Shown: one piece after another, positions 20,992 through 30,806 of the stretch | How positions within the stretch are numbered: the stretch's first letter is position 1 | Layout of the letters: every line of letters begins with the position of its first letter | NCBI GenBank assembly: GCA_039704465.1 | Contig: JASFAU010000006.1 | Span: forward strand, 806,001 to 870,000 | From: Plasmodiophora brassicae | Lineage: Eukaryota; Endomyxa; Phytomyxea; Plasmodiophorida; Plasmodiophoridae | Length of the DNA stretch: 64,000 bases | Direction: 5' to 3' | Program-made: the position numbers and the translations under genes | Notes under the pieces: model-generated | Seen by the model: the letters and a program-made list of their open reading frames with translations, nothing else | What the model was told of the DNA's origin: nothing | Database searches by the model: none

Positions 20992-22115
20992 ATGGACGCG
21001 TTCGAAGACGACATCGGGGTCTGCCGGAAGTTTGGGCTTGATGCTGTGAGGAAGCGGGATGCCGATGCTGCTAGACGTGCACCGAAACCCAAAACCGCGT
21101 TTCAGCTTCTAAAGATGGCCTCAACCCGACATGTGACTGCTCCTCTATGCAACCAATGGCATTGTGGAGGCTGCTCATTTCCCATCTAGGCAGGGATCAT
21201 CGCTCCTGCACCGGTCATTCCTGGAATTGTCACCGAACTGTGTGGAGCCTCGTCGGCGGGCAAGACGCAAGCATGCATGACGTTCGCAGTCGATACGTTC
21301 GTGATGACTCGAAAGCCTGTCATCTTCGTTGATACCGAGAACAGCTTATCAACGGCCAGGTCGGCTACCAGGTTCTCTAATCAAGCCGATGTTGCCAACC
21401 AATCGTGTTAGGTTGCTTCAGATTGCGGCATCGCGATACCCGGAACAGCTGGGGTGCCCCGCACGCCTAACCGAACTAATGGCGTCAGTCATCGTTATCG
21501 CTGAATCGGATCCGCAGTCGTTTCGAAAGCTGTACTGCGTTCCTGTTAAGTCATTGGTACATGGCCTGATTGTGGCTGCGCCAGAGTTAGCGAGCTTGAC
21601 CAAGAGATACTGTATCGCGATGCTGCCGCTGTCGTTGTCGACTCTCTGGCTGCCATTTGCCGTCACATGGATCAGGCTAGAATGCATAGCTACCTCTCCG
21701 ATATCGCCATGGAGCTGAAGAATCTATCCGAAAAGTACGACATTGCATGCTTGGTCACCAATCAGGTTGGGGGAAGTTGAAATGCTGCTCCCGTGCACCG
21801 TTGCCGATCACGCGCTCTTCGTCAGGTGTCAAGTACGTTCAGATCAGACCGCGATAGCGTTCTCGATTCGCCTGTAGTCACAAACGTCCGCCCTGCGCTC
21901 GGTTTGTATTCGACATGTATTCGTTCCCCCTTAGCCTCTTGTAACATTGCAAGACGACAGGGCTTCCTTGGGAACACTCTGTCAACGTACGGTATATACT
22001 CGAACTGGACGCTGCAACAAAGGACCGATTCTTAACGATCAAGAAGTCTCCAGTGTCAGCCGACTGCTGGTTCAGATATCAGGTATCGTTGCTGTCGTTT
22101 GATGCGGATCTTTAG
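20992..22115 (+). CDS. RAD51 paralog (XRCC3/RAD51B-like)
   Basis: RecA-fold ATPase of homologous recombination. The start ATG at 20992 (MDAFEDDIGVCRKFGLD) gives a short N-terminal helical region. Walker A follows after a 60-nt intron: VTELCGASSAGKTQACMTFA, in which the ASSAGKTQ loop resembles XRCC3. Next are VIFVDTENSLSTAR|LLQIAASRYPEQ, Walker B in DAAAVVVDSLAAICRHMD, and YDIACLVTNQVSST. The tail NVRPALGLPWEHSVNVRYIL matches the PALG..W...V..R segment of RAD51 paralogs. Five short introns are inferred. The assignment to one paralog group is uncertain. The gene is convergent with the COQ10 gene. Confidence 0.82.
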
Positions 22116-22552
22116 TTGAGAAATGGTGCAGATCACAGAATCCGGTATTACCATAGCCAACTGATAAACGCAATTCTCCTACAGTCCGCTGCTAGTCGTA
22201 GGTTAAGCATTTTAGTTTATGGGGCACAGTTATACGTCAATAGGACGACACATGGCTGGAGGCAATCGTTGAAATTAGTCGACGCAAGCACAGCACAACG
22301 TTATGCGTCGACAGATTCTCGACAGCGGTCACATGATGCGACCAAGAAAGAGCCCACGCGTCAATACACGGCGACTCGCTAGCGGCCATCTGGGAACAAG
22401 CCTCTACTGTTAGAACAGAGCAGTGATTCAAGGAAATCCATACCCGTGACGCGACGTCTCCTGAGGCCAACAGCAATTCTTGCTCGTACTGTTGCAAGAC
22501 AGATTCCATAGCTCCATATACCCCTATCACCCACGTTTAGTACACAGGATGT
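22116..22552. other. Convergent intergenic region
   Basis: About 440 bp between the end of the RAD51 paralog (plus) and the end of the COQ10-containing gene (minus). A minus-strand open stretch (22237-22530) has no recognisable domain and no clear splice partner. I see nothing else here. Confidence 0.4.
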
Positions 22553-24120
22553 TTACAGCCGAATATTCGGACCTAGGACAATCATGGGGTCTCGAGTGGC
22601 TTGCCGGGCACTGAACGCATCAGAAGCCATACCGTCGACAAGCAGATCTAAGAAGAGTGGTGCCGAACGTGACTAACGATTCAGTACCGCATGACGGTTG
22701 CTTACCCGGGAGCGCCGCGCGAATGATACCGATTCGCAGCCGAAAGTAATCATTGGTGATGCGCTGAAGACATTCGCCATCGTTAAGCGAGCAATCTTTC
22801 ATGCAAGCGAACAGCCTGATTTTGGAAGGTTACAGACGTGGAGCGGGTCCACCAGGGCATACCATTCGAGAGGCGAGGCCTTGGTTATGAGATACAGGTA
22901 GGACAGAAGCATGACCGCATTCACGCGCTCCTCGAGGCCGAAACACGTCCATACATGGGACGCGATGAAGTCGTTCTCTGCGACCATACGCGCAACGTCA
23001 TATTCATGGCGGGCAACCAGGCTCTTCCGGTGGAATTCCTCAACAACCAAACTTCAACGACCATATCAGCTACTTGCGTTACGTACGTGTCGTCCTATAG
23101 TCAGTACCTGCAAACGCTTCTGAACTGTTCGAGGCTGCCGACCGGCTTCTCGGCAAGTGCCAGGCACCTCCGGTAGACTCGGAAATCAGCGAACGACAAC
23201 GAGCCTGAAGAGACGCCGTCAGCATGACGACAGGGCAATCGGATAGTGTGCTCGGAGTCACATTGATGTTTCAGTGGGAACAGCGCCGTTCGGACACTTG
23301 CTTGGAAGTCCTCGAAGGCCTGCTCGTCGCTCAGCACTCCTTCGGTGACGGGCGGCTCGGGTTTCCTAGGAAATAGGCGAAGACATCTACATAGGTAGGC
23401 GACTCAGGCAACGCAAGCGACACAGCGCCAGGCACCGTACCTGTTTACGAATGCGCCAAGTTGCTTTTCGGCCACGTCTTTGAACACATATCGCAGGGCG
23501 ATCCTGTGCATGACGGACGCGGGCTCCAGGTCGATGTCAAACGAGACGTTCGTGTCGGTCCCAGAGAGGCACTCCAGTTCCCAACGAGTCCGCATCTTGG
23601 AGAACAATGTCTGCCCGTTCGTTCGTCAGCCGGCCGCCTCTGCGAGACCCGGACGACGAGCACAGTACCGAGTCGACAGCGCGCGCTTCGACGCAGTACC
23701 TCGTCGGCGGGCTCTGTTCCAGGATGACCTGCGATCGGTATCTGCCACCACGGCGACAACGTCTAGGTAAGCCCAGCGTCCAGCGCGCGACACCCCAGCG
23801 ACAAACCGCTCCGAAAACCGGCTGAACCCGATCGACATGTCGGCGAGCAGCTCGCGGCCATCGGCGCTCTTCTGCACGACGCGAGACATCTCGCAGTAGG
23901 GGACGAACTCGGAGTAATGCGGTACGTCGGCCACCACAGCGTACTACGACACCGTCGGCGTCAGGGCACGGCGGCCGGACAACGGGGCGCAGCATCCGAC
24001 CATGTCCCGGGCGCGAACGCCATGCACGACCCGCTCGATCTTGTAGTGGAGCGCCCTGCGCGGCAGTACGAGGACCCGTCGCCAACGCCGCCGGGTGCCA
24101 CCCAGCACGGTCGTCTGCAT
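22553..24120 (-). CDS. COQ10: COQ10 coenzyme Q-binding START protein with extra C-terminal region
   Basis: ATG 24120 opens a mitochondrial-type N-terminus (MQTTVLGGTRRRWRRVLVLP). Spliced exons give the COQ10 START fold: HYKIERVVHGVRARDM|YAVVADVPHYSEFVPYC, DMSIGFSRFSERFVAG|VILEQSPP, TLFSKMRTRWELECLSG, FDIDLEPASVMHRIALRYVF, EKQLGAFVNR. COQ10 binds ubiquinone and supports its biosynthesis and delivery to the respiratory chain. The COQ10 fold could stop at a TGA at 23404. However, a good intron (AG|gtacgg...cctag|G) leads into further exons that keep frame through three more joins: LSDEQAFEDFQASVRTAL, FADFRVYRRCLALAEKP, VEEFHRKSLVARHEYDVARM, LVDPLH|RITNDYFRLRIGII, and an end at GPNIRL. No in-frame ATG exists for a separate gene. 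The ~200-residue extension is not recognised. Confidence 0.75.
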
Positions 24121-24251
24121 TTCCGTCCGGGTCTGCGCGGGTGCGCGCCGCCTGGATTTGGTCGACCGCGGCCGCCAGGCGCCGGCCCGGGCCGAGGCTC
24201 TCAGCGCCGTCAGTCGTCACACACCTCGGGACAGGCTCGGCTGTCTATGTA

Positions 24252-24827
24252 TTAGTGGTCGTAACCGCGCACGAGGATGCCCATCATGTCCCGCCAGTAG
24301 TCGCAGTCAGGCGCCCGGGCCAGGATGGCGGGAACGGACACCTTGGCCAGGGTGCCGATGCCCCACATCAGTAGGGATTCGGCCAACAGGAGCAGTTCGT
24401 CGGACGTCATCGGTTCAGGGAACCGGCTTGGCCCCGTGATCAGGGTGTCCCTGGCGGGGCGACGGCCACGTCGTCGTGCCCGTTTCAGGTAGGCAAACGC
24501 GGCCATGGCGCTGGCTGCCAAGCACGCGACGGAGACGACGTTTAGGATTCGGGCGCCCAACCGGCCGACCACGATGCCGAGGATGACGGAGAAGAACGCG
24601 AACCAGGTGAAATTCGTCATGCACCGGCTACGAATGTAGTACACCGCCCAGGCCGCAATATGGACCAGCATGGCGGCGATCGCGAAATACGTCGCTATCC
24701 TGCCCGATATGAAATCCAGCTCCGACGGGCCTCGTCGTCGCCTATCGTGCTGGGTCGCCACAGCCTGCACCAAACCGTTCCCGCATACAGCCGCCGCCCA
24801 GATAGCGACCGCCCGCGCCTTGTCCAT
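24252..24827 (-). CDS. Multi-pass membrane protein of unknown function
   Basis: Single exon, 191 residues from ATG 24827. Hydrophobic segments lie near residues 5-20 (AVAIWAAAVCG), 43-64 (ATYFAIAAMLVHIAAWAVYY), 70-86 (FTWFAFFSVILGIVVG) and 92-110 (ILNVVSVACLAASAMAAFA), then a basic patch (KRARRRGRRPAR) and an amphipathic tail (ELLLLAESLLMWGIGTL). This suggests 3-4 membrane helices, with the basic loop on the cytosolic side by the positive-inside rule. Family not recognised. Its start is 260 bp from the divergent USP39 gene. Confidence 0.65.
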   Translation of the reverse strand: MDKARAVAIWAAAVCGNGLVQAVATQHDRRRRGPSELDFISGRIATYFAIAAMLVHIAAWAVYYIRSRCMTNFTWFAFFSVILGIVVGRLGARILNVVSVACLAASAMAAFAYLKRARRRGRRPARDTLITGPSRFPEPMTSDELLLLAESLLMWGIGTLAKVSVPAILARAPDCDYWRDMMGILVRGYDH

Positions 24828-25086
24828 CGTTTAGATATCCGGATATCACCGTGCCGACCATTGTCCCGCACGCACGCGGTCTTCCGCCGCCTGCGATGTG
24901 ATGTGACCCGTGTGGACCAATCCATGGCGACTTGCCGCCAGTGCGGTCACCGAGTCAGCGGCTGAGTCCGGTACATACCGTGCAGCATTAGGTGAGTTGG
25001 CCAGTAGCCCGACGCGAGTCTGAGCAGACGGTAGTACAATATCGAAAAAGTGCGTCGCCGCTCTGCCGCTCCTTTGCAGTTCGATC

Positions 25087-27023
25087 ATGGTTGCCGAGCG
25101 GGAGACGCGACGTCAGCGCCGGCGGCGGGAGGTCGTCCAGGCGGACGACGCCGATGCGGGTGACGGCGTTGCGCATGATGCGAAACGCATACGGGTGGAC
25201 GACGACGGTGACCACGGGAAGGGTGAAGCGCCAGCCAGTAACGGCGGTGTTGACGAGGCGGTTGGTGCTGAACGACCAGAACTGGACGGCACTGAACGGG
25301 CAGAACTTGACGATGACGAGGTTAGCTTTCCTGCTCGTTGACCTGTGTTGTTTAACGTGTTGCGCAGGAGTACAAGGTAGTGGCTGATCGTGCCCGGGTA
25401 CCAGAGTCGTGCCCATATTTGGATACGATCAATCGTCGGCTTCTCGATTTCGATTTCGAGAAATTGTGCTCTGTGTCGCTGTCGACGCACAACGTTTACG
25501 GATGCTTGGTTTGCGGGAAGTATTTCCAGGGACGCGGTCCATCATCGCATGCGTACACCCATGCGTTGCATCAGAATCACCATGTGTTCATCAATCTGTC
25601 GACGGCGAAATTCTACTGCCTTCCGGACGGCTACGAAGTCCATGACCCGTCTTTGGAGGACATCCAGTTCAACTTGTTCCCCAGGACGACCCCTGAACAG
25701 TTGCATGTGCTCGATGCGAATCCACGCTTCTCTCAAGTCCTTGATGGAGTTGATTACTTGCCTGGCGTAATTGGTTTAAACAACATCAAACACACAGACT
25801 GGCTCAACGCTATCCTTCAAGCCCTGATGCGTAGGGTAGGCTTTTATGCGGCCGGATATCGTCTGACTGTCTAACTTTAGGCGTGCGGCCCCTGCGAGAC
25901 TACTTCGTCGTCGCTGAAAACTATGCTTCGTGTAAGTCGCAACTGGTTCAACGGTTCGGTGAGGTATGCGTGGCCAGTGTCTCGGCCGTGCTCTACTCGT
26001 CGTTCTTAGCTCCTTTGCTGTAGCTTGTGCGAAAGTTTTGGAATCCCCGTCTGTTTCGTTCCCACGTATCTCCCCATGAGCTCCTGCAAGCAATCTCGTC
26101 TGCTTCACGTAAACAGTTCCGCATTGGTAAGCCGAGGTCGTCGTTTCATGTTGCTTCGAGGAGTCTGATACCATTGGATTCCAGGGACACTCGCGGATCC
26201 GATCAAATTTCTGACCTGGTTTCTCAACACTGTCCATCGCGAGCTGGCAGAGCTGTCGCCTGATCGGAAATCGTCGATCATCACGGATATCTTCCAAGGC
26301 GACGTGGAAGTCGTTACGTCTGGAATTCCGAACCCGCCCCCGCCAAAGACCATACCTTTCCTGTATCTATCCCTTGATTTGCCACCGGTGCCGTTGTTCA
26401 AAGACAGAGAGTCGGACCGTGAAGTTATTCCCCAAGTGCCTCTGTTCATACTTCTGCAGAAGTTCGATGGTTCCACCATTCATGTAGGAACTTCCGTAAC
26501 GTTGTTTCGCATACGCAGCACATCCCTAATGTGATTTTAGAACCTGCCGAATGGCGAAATGCGCAAACATACGATACGCCGTCTGCCTCGATACCTTATT
26601 CTTCATTTCAAGCGGTTCACTCGCAACAATTTCTTTATGGAGAAGAACACGACCATTGTCAATTTCCCCGTCACTAATCTCGAGATGAAAGACTATTGTA
26701 TGTCGTACCTTCGTGGCAGGACTCGTCACTTGTGCATTAACAGCGCCACAGATTCCCCCAAAGGGGCAGCTGACATGGACGTCTCGACAAGGTACAACCT
26801 CGTGGCGTCCGTATGTCATGAACCCGAGCAGACGGTCACTGGTGATACGGCCGCCGCAACGGCGAACATGAAGGAATCATCAGGCAGGTATCTGGCGCAT
26901 ATCTGGAGTTGTAGCAACCGTCAGTGGTACGACATCCAAGACCTCCATGTTCAAGAGACTATGCCTCAGCTCGTCGCCCTGTCGGAGAGCTATATCCAGA
27001 TATGGGAGCGAAACGACTCATAA
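25087..27023 (+). CDS. USP39: U4/U6.U5 tri-snRNP factor Sad1 / USP39
   Basis: Splicing factor needed for tri-snRNP integrity. Exon 1 (ATG 25087) is charged and basic/acidic (ETRRQRRRREVVQADD). It joins at DDDE|EYKVVADRARV. The ZnF-UBP domain reads PYLDTINRRLLDFDFEKLC, VYGCLVCGKYFQGRG, SHAYTHALHQNHHVFINL. The USP fold follows: LPGVIGLNNIKHTDWLNAIL, WNPRLFRSHVSPHELLQAI, FLYLSLDLPPVPLFKD, IPQVPLFILLQKFDG, LPRYLILHFKRFTRNNFFM, and an end LSESYIQIWERNDS. The Cys box has Asp where active deubiquitinases have Cys (NNIKHTDW), as in known USP39, and the His box is also changed (HIWSCSNRQWYDI), so it is catalytically inert by design of the family. Four to five introns. Confidence 0.93.
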
Positions 27024-27047
27024 AGGTTCAACATGGTGATTGTTTCA

Positions 27048-28252
27048 TCATTGCGGTGTCGCGACGCCAGATGGCCGTGTTGCTCGGGACCGCAAAGTCT
27101 CGCGTGTAATGGCTATCAGAACGATGATCGGTGTGACGACAACGTACACGTAGAGCAGCGGCAGGATTGAATCCCCAAACAGGCTCTGGTATGTCAGAAT
27201 TCCCGACAGCGCCATCAAGGGCCCCCAGATAAACGCGCAACGTCCAATCGTGGAATGAAACAGGAACCACGACCGTCTCCATGGGCTCTCCTTATGAGGT
27301 CGACTGAGGCCCGCCAGGAAATTGGCGAACATGCAGGCAATGGTGCACAGCCCAGCAAGCGGGTGCGATGCTGCGAACGCCTCAGTGAGATTGGTGTGCA
27401 TCGACCAGTGTCGATTTGGCCTACTTGCGAAATGGGATCCAGCGGCTTGCTGCACGTACGATATGGCCAACGCAAACGCCACCAACATGAGCAACGTGCC
27501 CGTCACCTGGAGGACGCGGTGCGCATGGAACCACCTGAGGTTGCTGTGCGTTAGGTATCGGGCCGACATCGCACCCAACGGGAAGCAGACGCAGAAGGCG
27601 AACCACATGAGAACCCCTAGGGACGGTTGAGCAGCCGCCAGCGATGCACAACCCTTCACCCGACCATGCGCTGCGATCAGCTGGGTTCTGGCAGATGTGG
27701 CAGCGCTTGCGCCCGACGATAGATCGATCTGGAACGCCCCTCGGAAATCGTGCCGGACGAGGCCATGCGTTTGCATGTTCATCGCCCACAACATGGTCTG
27801 CATGCCCGACAACGTGATTGGTCGTCCAAGGTGCTCGAGCGGCCTTGTGAAATTCATCGTCATCGTTGCTGCACATTCCGTTAACGGTCAACACCAGTGC
27901 GAAGGACGAAATGGCACCGACCCCCGCTGACGGTTATCGAGGCGCCAGTCAAGATCGGGTCGCTAACGGGCACAACGCCATTGGGTTGTTGCGATTGCAA
28001 CCAGTACTCCTGTATGTTGCCGGACACTCCGCTGGGCCAGCCGATGATGGCATGGCTCCCGACCATGTTCCCGTCGGGGGAGAACGCGACGCCGACCCAC
28101 CCGCCCGCATCCATCGACACCGACATTGTCAGCGATCCGTTGCCGACCGACCAGGACAGCACCACATTTCTGGGCGAGTCGACGAGCAGCGGGCCCTGGC
28201 CGGATGCCCCGCAGACGATGCCGGCTACGATGAACAACACGTGGAACCCCAT
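27048..28252 (-). CDS. DOMON-cytochrome b561 membrane protein (copy A)
   Basis: Signal peptide (MGFHVLFIVAGIVCGASGQG), then a DOMON domain (SLTMSVSMDAGGWVGVAFSP, GSHAIIGWP, EYWLQSQQPNGVVPVSDPIL), joined to a cytochrome b561 region with about five TM helices and conserved His (AHGRVKGCASL, LTHSNLRWFHAHRVLQVTG, LTEAFAASHPLAG, WRRSWFLFHSTIGR). Such proteins carry electrons across membranes (ferric reductase or apoplastic redox roles in other eukaryotes). The two exons (28252 to about 27915; 27888 on) are separated by an apparent intron of only 26 nt, starting gtgttg and ending atgtgcag with an internal ttaac. The join reads HFVLRT|ATMTMNFTRPLE, which aligns with copy B. Copy B lies immediately upstream on the same strand. 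Confidence 0.85.
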
Positions 28253-28545
28253 CGCTAGGCGATCGCTCTACTCCAGTTGATCCACTATGGACAGCGACAA
28301 CTGGATAGTACCTTTACCCTCAAGCGGTCGATCCAGGTGGCCCATCGACCGGCAAGTGGCAACGCAACCCTAAAGCCCATGGGCCTAGGCCCGGCTGCGG
28401 CCTTCGTGGGCACGCCAGAGACCCCCTTCGTCACAGCAAATGAATGGCTTGTTCGTGGTCACACCACAGCCGACGATGTGACGATTGGAAGTTGTTTATT
28501 GGAGTAGGGGTGCATACGTGGGGAGGAGCGAGCGCGCACAGCCCT

Positions 28546-29802
28546 GGTTAGATCTGCATATCGGCGTTGACGTTGTGTTGCTGGGCGGCATCGCCGCTGT
28601 CGGTCGCGAACTGGATCGTGCGGAGACGGCGTCGCTGCCGCTCGAGCATGAACGCAGCGATCCAGATGAGGGCGGTCACGATCGTGTGCGCAACGAGGAG
28701 CGGGATCATGGCCGACCCGAACAGGCTGTTGAACGTCAGAAGCCCCGAGTAGACCAGGATGGGTCCCCAGATGAACAGGAACCGGCCAAGCCAGGCGTGC
28801 ACGAAGAACCAAGGCTTGCGAAGGCGTGCACCCTTATGAGGACGTATCGCAGCGACGAAGACCTGGAATACGAGGATAGCGAACGTACATATTCCGGCTT
28901 GAGGGTGGCCACCTGTTCAGAGGTCGGGTCAGCGAACGTACCGCCGAAGCACACGGATGCCTATCGTACTGGAGAAGTGGTCCAGGCCGCTAGACGCAAA
29001 GTAGTCGATGGCCAGCAACAGCGCCACGATGACTAGAACGGTGCCAGTGACCTGGAGCATTCGATGGGCGCGGAACCAGGAGTTGGTCACCTTGGTCATG
29101 AACCGGGCACACAGCATCCCGATCGGGAACAGCACGCCGAACGCGGTCCACATGATGAAGCCTGCACAGTGTCACTTGGCTCGACGATTCGTCTGGGCTG
29201 CGATTCCGCGACGAACCATGGGCTTCAATAATGCGAAGTCTGGAGGGCCCTGACGCGACCGACGCCGTCTCCAGGTCAATCTCGAACGACCCATGGCCTT
29301 GGTGCTGCATCAAGCCCTGGTACGTCCGGTGTATCGCCCAGATCATACTCTGACGTCCGCTGGGCCGAATCGGACGGGCGGGATAGACTAGCGGCCGCGA
29401 AAACGTCATCGTCAAGGTGCCTAGTTCGTTGTGAAATGTGAAACGGCAACCCGGGTCACATGGCGGAGGCTGTGTACCTGCAGCCTGGGTGGCGCTCGCG
29501 TCGTGGATAATCGGATCACTGACAGGGACGATGCCGTCGACAGTCTTATCGTTCAGCATGTACTCTTTCACGTTGCCGGGCCAGCCGATCACGGCGCTGC
29601 TGCCGACCATGTCGCCGGTCGCCGAGAACCCAATCGCCACGTATCCATTGCTCTTTGCCGCGACCGACATCGTCACCGTCCCGTTCACAATCGTCCACGA
29701 CAGCGTCACCCCATTCGCCGCGTCCACGACGACCTCGTTCTGCGCTGCACACACAGCGACAGCGACGACGACAACGACGACGACGACGAGCGCTGCCTTC
29801 AT
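28546..29802 (-). CDS. DOMON-cytochrome b561 membrane protein (copy B)
   Basis: Starts at ATG 29802 with a signal peptide (MKAALVVVVVVVVAVAVCAA). The DOMON domain follows: VTLSWTIVNGTVTMSVAAKS, GYVAIGFSATGDMVGSSAVI, EYMLNDKTVDGIVPVSDPII, RFTFHNELGTLTMTFSRPL. The b561 part is in two further exons: FGVLFPIGMLCARFMTKV, SWFRAHRMLQVTGTVLVIVA, then WLGRFLFIWGPILVYSGLLT and a cytosolic tail ending VNADMQI. Same architecture as copy A with about 40% identity, so it is an old tandem duplication. It has longer insertions in the DOMON domain (QPPPCDPGC). One membrane His pair lies in the unresolved exon between 28850 and 28990. Confidence 0.83.
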
Positions 29803-30001
29803 GCTGTTGCTGTCGAATCGCCTAATTACGCGGTTCGTCAGCCCCGCCCAGCGTACGCAGCGATCCCTCTGTGTAGAATCTGCGGCCGCCGACAGGTACA
29901 TGTAAGGGTGATCCGGTGGGGGCTGCCCCGGGAGAAGACGTTTCGGAGTCGCACGGCCGTCGTCGTCGTCGTCGTCGTTCATTTTTGGGGATTGGGCGTC
30001 G

Positions 30002-30423
30002 ATGGAGGTGAACGCGCTGACGCGGTGGGAGTCGCTGAACGCCGGCCTGTCCGAGCTGACCGACCGGCGTCGCGTGAAGCGCCATCGGGACTCGTCGCCG
30101 CACCTGCAGAACGAGCTGTTCCCGAAGAAGTTCGAGCTGCCGTAGGGGACGACGGTGTGTGAGCGCGTGTGTGTGTCTGCTGACCCGTTTCGGGAGCAGG
30201 GCGGGCGGGCCGCTGTTCTTTCCTGACGATGTGGACATTCCACTGGCGCCGGCGGGCGATGGCGCCTCGGGGCCGGGACGGTCGACGAACCTGCTGCTGC
30301 TGCTGGCCCAGCGGGCTGTGCGTCGGTTCGGCAAAGGATTCGCCGTTGGAGCCCTACGTAAGCGCCGGCCGTTGTCCTACAATCGCGGGGGGTTCTTCAT
30401 CGCACTAAGCAGACACGTCGTAG
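30002..30423 (+). CDS. Small hypothetical protein, two to three exons
   Basis: ATG 30002 opens MEVNALTRWESLNAGLSEL followed by DRRRVKRHRDSSPH and LFPKKFEL. An intron starting gtagggg and ending cgggagcag (30144-30202) joins to PAGGPLFFPDDVDIPLAPAG and NLLLLLAQRAVRRFGKGF. A last short exon ends near the TAG at 30421. Third-position GC is very high in this frame, as expected for coding here. Without the first intron the ORF would stop after 47 codons. No family recognised. Its start is 200 bp from that of the DOMON-b561 copy B gene, in divergent orientation. Confidence 0.5.
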
Positions 30424-30435
30424 TGCAGGCGCTGT

Positions 30436-30705
30436 TTACAACGTCGAAAATGGTCCTGAAACGGAAGCCGAGCCAAACGAAGAAGCGCACAACGCCAATG
30501 TATCGTCGGCCTGCCGTGCATGATGCTGTCCAGTGCCCGTTTAACGCGGTCCCATTCCCGCAGGGAAGCGCTGGGGCTGAACGACATCTTCGGCTTCGGA
30601 TGCTTCGTTGGGTCGTTCTTGACGATCTTCGAGATTGGCATGCTGCTGATTGAAAGTCGATGTGTTCGCACACTGGATGAGGTTGGCGAGGACGCGCGAA
30701 GTCAT
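30436..30705 (-). CDS. Possible small protein (about 69 aa)
   Basis: ATG 30705 opens MTSRVLANLIQCANTSTFNQ followed by HANLEDRQERPNEASEAED. A 60-nt intron (gtcgttcag...ctggacag) would join to HHARQADDTLALCASSF and end at the TAA at 30436. Unspliced it would stop after 54 codons. Support is only frame, splice consensus and fit between neighbours: it is convergent with the gene ending at 30423 and divergent from the TMEM135-like gene at 30807. Confidence 0.3.
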
Positions 30706-30806
30706 GAACCGGGACCGCCCGGCGGCGCCGACGACGATATCGGCACCCTTGTCGTTGTGCCTCGATCTCGGACCTGGTCAAACAATTATAACCCTGGCGT
30801 GCCAAT

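Noticed and set aside
22237..22530. Minus-strand open stretch of 97 codons between RAD51 paralog and COQ10
   Set aside because: No domain, no phase-matched splice partner, and the COQ10-containing gene already ends at 22553.
29750..29800. GAC/GTC triplet run as a microsatellite of interest
   Set aside because: It is the Val-rich core of the DOMON-b561 copy B signal peptide on the minus strand, explained by coding.
30520..30700. Plus-strand hydrophobic reading as a first exon of the TMEM135-like gene
   Set aside because: Its segment does not match the TMEM135 first block, is followed by a charged low-complexity stretch, and looks like the complement of a minus-strand coding region.
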